NCBI RefSeq assembly: GCF_014636295.1
Contig: NZ_BMEC01000006.1
Span: 124,001 to 188,000 of the forward strand
Direction: 5' to 3'
Length of the DNA stretch: 64,000 nt
Source: Marivirga lumbricoides
Lineage (GTDB): Bacteria > Bacteroidota > Bacteroidia > Cytophagales > Cyclobacteriaceae
The notes below the pieces were generated by a model, which saw only the letters and a program-made list of their open reading frames with translations, searched no databases and was not told where the DNA came from. A program made the position numbers and the translations under genes. Below, in pieces: positions 59,417 to 64,000 of the stretch (positions are counted from its first letter, which is position 1; each line of letters opens with the position of its first letter).

Positions 59417-62400
59417 TTACCTTCCTATTCCAAATTTAGCATTTAGCTTATTAGCTAATAAATACATTACCGGCACAATTACCAATGTTAGGAAGGTTGC
59501 AAAAGTTAAACCGAAAATTATCGTCCAACATATTGGCTTCCAGAACATTACAGAATCACCACCAATATAAAAATCGGGATCAAATTGAGAAAACAGACCA
59601 ATAAAATCGAAGTTGAAACCAATTGCCAGTGGAATAAGCCCCAATACGGTTGTAATAGCCGTTAAAAGTACTGGCCTTAAACGTGTTTTACCAGCTTCCA
59701 TTACAGCAGATTGAACATCATCGTATGATAGTTCCTGCCCTTCAGGCAAATTCATTTTAATGTTGGTTTTACTGATTTCAATAAAGTCAATTAACACAAT
59801 TGCATTGTTCACCACTATACCAGCCAGTGAAATGATTCCGATCATGGTCATTACAACAATAAAATCCATCTGGAAAATAACCAATCCTAAGAATACACCA
59901 ATTGTACTAAAAATTACAGAACTCATGATGATGAAAGGTGCTGTCAACTTATTAAACTGAGCAACTATAATTAAGAAAATGAGGAATACAGCTAATAATA
60001 AAGCACCACTTAAGAACTCCATTTCCTTTGCTTGTTCCTCCTGTTCACCTGTAAATTTAACATTGTATCCTTTTGGTACCTGAAAATCTTCTATCGATGC
60101 CTTTATTTGATTATTAATATTAGTTGCGTTATATCCTTCCAAAACGTTAGAATATAGTGTAACTACTCTTTCCATTTCCTTACGGTTGATTGAGCCATAA
60201 GTACTGGTATATTCCAGATTTGCCACAGCACTAATTGGTACTTGATTTACTTTACCAGAAGCCTGATCTCTATAAGTGATCTTCTTATTAATCATGGCAT
60301 CTACATCATATCTGTACTCATCAGAATACCTCAATTGTACCTCATAATCATCTTCACCTTCTTTATAGGTAGAAATTTCTTTACCAAAAAGTCCTGTTCT
60401 GATTTCATTAGCAATAGTGGCTGTACTCAACCCGAACCGTCTTGCCTTTTCCCTGTTAATATTGATCTTCAGTTCCGGCTTACCTGTTTCCAAATCAGAC
60501 TGAAGATTCTCTATACCTGAAATATTAAGGTTGTTAATAAAGAGTGTCAGCCTGTCTGAAATATCTATTAGCTCATCAAAATCATCACCGCTGATTTCTA
60601 TATTAATAGGCTTTCCTGTAGGAGGCCCCGCCTGATCTTTATCAACTGTAATATCTACTCCTGGGTACTCGCTAACGGCATCCCTTATTTTATTCATCAC
60701 CTCTGTAGTGTTTACTCCATTTCGGTATTTATATTCTACAAAGTTTACTGTAATCCTTCCTTTATTCGGAGTATCTGACTGCCCTACAGCTGTAGGATCT
60801 CCCGGATCTGAAGCTCCCTGACCTACATTGGTAACTACTGATTCTACAATTTCAGAATAAGGTGAAATTACTTCCTTTACCTGTCCTTCTACCCGCTTAG
60901 CAAATTTATTAGTCTGCTCAACATCTGTTCCTACAGGATACTCGATGAACACATTTACATACTTAGGCTCATTTTCAGGGAAGAATAATACGTCTGGTGT
61001 AAAAATTCCCATTAAAACAATAGACCCTATCAATGCCACTATAGTTCCGCCAAGAAAAAAGTAAGGTCTTCTTCCTATTACTGCATATCTTAAAGTCCTG
61101 CCATAAAGTCTGTCAAGAGCAGGCAATGACCTCTTTTGAAAAGCTCTTGCTCCGGGCATGAGTACATAAGTGTTTAATAAACCCAGTGTACCAAATAATA
61201 TTAAAAGGTTACCTATTACATTAAGGGTTGTTACATTATCCAATATTAAAAGACTTAGTACCAGCAAAACAATCCCTAAACCAATAAAAATGAAGGCATT
61301 ACGCAATACCTTTTTATGTTTCACTTCTTTTTCATCATCCAGATTCATAAATGAAGCGATAAATACCGGATTAATAACCAATGCCACAAAAAGAGACGAA
61401 CCTAAAGTAATGATTAAGGTAATTGGTAGGTATTTCATAAACTCACCAATTAAACCAGGCCAAAAAGCTAAAGGTAAGAATGCCGCCAAAGTTGTTGCCG
61501 TAGAAGATATAATAGGCCACGCCACCTCTCCTACACCTATTTTAGTAGCTTGAATAGCAGAATATCCTTCTTCCATCAGTCGGTAAACATTTTCTACTAC
61601 CACAATCCCATTATCCACTAACATTCCCAGAGCCATGATTAAAGAGAACAGCACAATCATATTAATAGTAATGCCAAGGGTTCCTAAAATAAGGAAGGCC
61701 ATAAACATTGACATCGGGATAGCTACACCTACAAAAAGTGCATTTCGTGTACCTAAAAAGAAAAGTAAAACCAATACCACCAATATCACCCCTGAAATAA
61801 TATTATTTTCAAGGCTGCTTACCTGATCTCTTGTTTGTTGCGACTGGTCATTGGTAATAACTACTTCCAAATCTTCCGGAAATACTTCTTCCTTGGCTCT
61901 GTCAACTAATTCATAGATTTTATCAGTAAGAATAAGCAAGTTTTCACCACTTCTTTTTACAGCATCAACCATTACTACAGCTTCGTTATTCAAACGAGCA
62001 TAGCTTTCTTTCTCCTTGTAGTCAAATTCAACTTCAGCAATATCCTTCAAATAAACAATTCTTCCATTTTCATTTTTAACGATCAGGTTGAGTAATTGCT
62101 TAGGGTCTTTATATTCACCGGAGATAGAAACAGTTCTTCTTATTTTACCTGTTTTGATATTACCACCGGACATTGTCATATTTTCAGCCTTAACAGCATT
62201 TTCTATGTCCGCAAAACTCACTTTACGGGCTTCCATCTGTAAAGGATCCACATTGATTTTTACTTCCTTTTCATCAACACCTCGTATTTCCGCTTTAGAC
62301 ATTTCAGGGAATTTCTCTAATTCCTCTTCTAAATATTCTGCATAACCATTCAATGTTTCCAGGCTATAATTTCCTGATAAATTGATGTTTAATATAGGAA

Positions 62401-62845
62401 ATTCAGAAACATTTAATTCAAATACATTAGGATCATCCTTCAAATCTGATGGCAACTCGGAACGCGCTTTATCTACAGCATCCTTAACTTCCCGCAACGC
62501 AGCATCTACATCAGTATCTGTAGTAAATTCCACAATAATTGTGGAGTAATCCTGTACCGAAGTAGACTTGATCTTATCAACGTCAGAAATAGTATTAATT
62601 TCCTTTTCCAGAGGGCGTGTAATCAGCTTTTCCATATCAGCCGGTGAATTCCCCGGATGTGGTGTTCCTACATAAATAGTAGGTTGGCTAATCTCAGGAA
62701 AGTTCTCCTTTGGTAAATTGATATAGGAAATTACCCCCATCAACACTATAATAAAAGTCAATACATAAACGGTAGTTCTGTTATTAACTGACATGGAGGT
62801 CAGTCCGAACTCTTTTTCCAGCTTCTTTTTCTTTTGCTCACTCAT
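59417..62845 (-). CDS. RND-family efflux transporter, inner-membrane pump
   Basis: An 1142-residue RND pump of the hydrophobe/amphiphile (AcrB-like) family. Twelve helices in two halves: helix 1 at about 25-42, two large periplasmic loops (about 43-350 and 600-890), GMLVDNGIVVVENVYRL in helix 4 (proton-relay Asp), and GIVVNNAIVLIDFIE in helix 10. The porter domain starts with SPADMEKLITRPLEKEI. Extra residues after helix 6 are within the family range. Its substrate cannot be read. It starts 24 bp after the adaptor gene, so the two form one operon. Confidence 0.94.
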   Translation of the reverse strand: MSEQKKKKLEKEFGLTSMSVNNRTTVYVLTFIIVLMGVISYINLPKENFPEISQPTIYVGTPHPGNSPADMEKLITRPLEKEINTISDVDKIKSTSVQDYSTIIVEFTTDTDVDAALREVKDAVDKARSELPSDLKDDPNVFELNVSEFPILNINLSGNYSLETLNGYAEYLEEELEKFPEMSKAEIRGVDEKEVKINVDPLQMEARKVSFADIENAVKAENMTMSGGNIKTGKIRRTVSISGEYKDPKQLLNLIVKNENGRIVYLKDIAEVEFDYKEKESYARLNNEAVVMVDAVKRSGENLLILTDKIYELVDRAKEEVFPEDLEVVITNDQSQQTRDQVSSLENNIISGVILVVLVLLFFLGTRNALFVGVAIPMSMFMAFLILGTLGITINMIVLFSLIMALGMLVDNGIVVVENVYRLMEEGYSAIQATKIGVGEVAWPIISSTATTLAAFLPLAFWPGLIGEFMKYLPITLIITLGSSLFVALVINPVFIASFMNLDDEKEVKHKKVLRNAFIFIGLGIVLLVLSLLILDNVTTLNVIGNLLILFGTLGLLNTYVLMPGARAFQKRSLPALDRLYGRTLRYAVIGRRPYFFLGGTIVALIGSIVLMGIFTPDVLFFPENEPKYVNVFIEYPVGTDVEQTNKFAKRVEGQVKEVISPYSEIVESVVTNVGQGASDPGDPTAVGQSDTPNKGRITVNFVEYKYRNGVNTTEVMNKIRDAVSEYPGVDITVDKDQAGPPTGKPINIEISGDDFDELIDISDRLTLFINNLNISGIENLQSDLETGKPELKININREKARRFGLSTATIANEIRTGLFGKEISTYKEGEDDYEVQLRYSDEYRYDVDAMINKKITYRDQASGKVNQVPISAVANLEYTSTYGSINRKEMERVVTLYSNVLEGYNATNINNQIKASIEDFQVPKGYNVKFTGEQEEQAKEMEFLSGALLLAVFLIFLIIVAQFNKLTAPFIIMSSVIFSTIGVFLGLVIFQMDFIVVMTMIGIISLAGIVVNNAIVLIDFIEISKTNIKMNLPEGQELSYDDVQSAVMEAGKTRLRPVLLTAITTVLGLIPLAIGFNFDFIGLFSQFDPDFYIGGDSVMFWKPICWTIIFGLTFATFLTLVIVPVMYLLANKLNAKFGIGR

Positions 62846-62869
62846 AAAATTTTGCTTAAAAAAGGCTAA

Positions 62870-64000
62870 TTATTTTGTAACTTTTACAGTAATTCCATTA
62901 ACAGCTTCTCTATAGCCCTCGGAAATTATAACATCTCCTGACTTTAAACCACTAATAATTTCTGTTTCATTGCTATAGGTTTCTCCTGGTTCTACTCTTA
63001 CTTTGTTAGCTACCTTTACACCCTCTTTATTAATAACTGTAAAAACAAACTCGCCTTCACTATCCTCCTGTACTACTTCGGAATTAACCACAATAGCTTC
63101 AGGGTTTTGATAGTTGATTAAATCAATGCGGGCAAACTGGTTTGGTTTTAAGCTGTTCATTTTATCCGTTAATTTAACTTCTATTTGGAAAGTTCTGTTA
63201 GCCTGATTAATTACGTAGCTCAATGCACTTATCTTAGTTGATAGTGTGTCCTTTGTGGAAGGCAAATAAACCTCTACCGGATCGCCCACTTTAAAATCAT
63301 TAATGTACTCTTCTGATACATCCGCTTTCAAGTACATTTCCTCCTGGCTTACCAATGAAAGAACAGGCATTCCAGGAGAAACATATTCTCCTACTTTAGT
63401 AATAACCTCATTCACAATACCACTAAAAGGAGCTCTTATATAAGCTTTAGATAATTGAGTCTGAGCACTTTCTAATTGTCTCTCCAATGACTCTTTTCTG
63501 TTTTTAACCTCCAGATATTGTACTTCAGTACCAATCTCCTGATCCCACAAGTTCTTTTGCTTTTCAAACTTGGTTGTAGCCAACTCCAATGAAGTTTTTA
63601 ATTCATCAATTGTATTTCTTGTACTTTGAGCGTCCAATTGAATCAAAGTCTGTCCTTTTTTAACCACATCACCAGATTCAACATTCACCTGAATTACTCT
63701 TCCTGGTGTTTCAGTGCTCATGTCTATGTTTTTTCTTGAAGCTACCTCTCCTTGCACCTGAATTTTATGAACAAAAGGTGCAGCTTCTAAGGTTTTAGTT
63801 TCTACTAACACAGACTTGTCCATTTGCTTGGCAAATTTCGGATCCAATTGCGCTATCTCCTTCTCCAACTCCCTCACTTCTACTTCTTTCTGCTGAATCT
63901 CCTGCTTTAAAGTTTCTAATTTTGCTTTTTTTGATTCTACATCAGTTTCACCCCCGCAAGATGCTAATAGCAGGATTGAAATGGCTAAAAATAAGGTGTT
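62870..64000 (-). CDS. RND efflux periplasmic adaptor (membrane fusion protein), start beyond right edge
   Basis: The frame is open to position 64000, giving 376 residues whose start is just outside. The visible N-terminus, NTLFLAISILLLASCGGETD, carries a lipobox, so this is a lipid-anchored adaptor. A coiled coil (VESKKAKLETLKQEIQQKEV onward, and ELKTSLELATTKFEKQKNLW later), a lipoyl half (VVKKGQTLIQLDAQS), IRAPFSGIVNEVITKVGEYV, and beta-barrel domains follow in the normal order. An internal GTG at 63877 is not the start. It links the RND pump to an outer-membrane TolC protein, probably encoded to the right of the window. Confidence 0.93.
   Translation of the reverse strand, partial: NTLFLAISILLLASCGGETDVESKKAKLETLKQEIQQKEVEVRELEKEIAQLDPKFAKQMDKSVLVETKTLEAAPFVHKIQVQGEVASRKNIDMSTETPGRVIQVNVESGDVVKKGQTLIQLDAQSTRNTIDELKTSLELATTKFEKQKNLWDQEIGTEVQYLEVKNRKESLERQLESAQTQLSKAYIRAPFSGIVNEVITKVGEYVSPGMPVLSLVSQEEMYLKADVSEEYINDFKVGDPVEVYLPSTKDTLSTKISALSYVINQANRTFQIEVKLTDKMNSLKPNQFARIDLINYQNPEAIVVNSEVVQEDSEGEFVFTVINKEGVKVANKVRVEPGETYSNETEIISGLKSGDVIISEGYREAVNGITVKVTK

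Noticed and set aside
1-64000. tRNA, rRNA or CRISPR array
   Set aside because: I saw no cloverleaf-like block, rRNA signature or regularly spaced short repeats; a dedicated search (tRNAscan-SE, Infernal) would be the decisive check.

Overview
The window looks like a chromosome segment from a marine member of the Bacteroidota, most likely order Cytophagales (Marivirga/Fulvivirga-like; inferred from gene content only). Pointers are the AT-rich DNA with few Shine-Dalgarno sites, a SusC/SusD glucan locus, many lipoproteins with short lipoboxes, and Bacteroidota-type RHS proteins including an orphan form starting MGCLK. I saw no rRNA, tRNA or CRISPR array.

Layout. 1-2.4 kb: topoisomerase IV (parC partial, parE). 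2.6-7.2 kb: membrane protein, sterol-desaturase-like hydroxylase, lipoprotein, HAMP/GAF/PAS sensor. 7.2-11.8 kb: an unusual minus-strand group of an ATP-grasp ligase, a 664-residue protein with a papain-like Cys/His/Asn signature, and a stand-alone alanine racemase; a class A PBP lies upstream (12-14.3 kb). This group is my best candidate for an undescribed enzyme system. 14.5-17.3 kb: solute-binding-like protein, flavin reductase-like protein, MsrB, acyltransferase. 17.6-19.1 kb: secreted alpha-amylase resembling Thermococcales enzymes, behind two LacI-type operators.

19.1-29.0 kb is a decayed and recombined accessory region. It holds two type II toxin-antitoxin pairs, two nearly identical copies of an ~880-bp tail with an integrase remnant, two orphan RHS C-terminal modules each with a lipoprotein candidate immunity gene (one module frameshifted), scattered RHS fragments and several GC-rich palindromes. 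It lies directly downstream of the full RHS operon (29.0-40.3 kb): an exported beta-rich protein, a 1169-residue RHS-type protein, a 1959-residue RHS protein with a variable tip, and a lipoprotein candidate immunity gene. Together these form a polymorphic toxin locus with displaced spare tips and immunity genes.

40.6-56.3 kb is a beta-glucan (laminarin-type) utilization locus. SusC, SusD, a PKD surface lipoprotein, GH16, GH3, GH16 and a sugar:H+ symporter are all on the minus strand, with a divergent propeller/Y_Y_Y/LuxR-HTH sensor-regulator. 56.3-64 kb: MscS channel, a small membrane protein with an Xre regulator, a metallophosphoesterase, and an RND efflux pump with its periplasmic adaptor, which is cut by the right edge.
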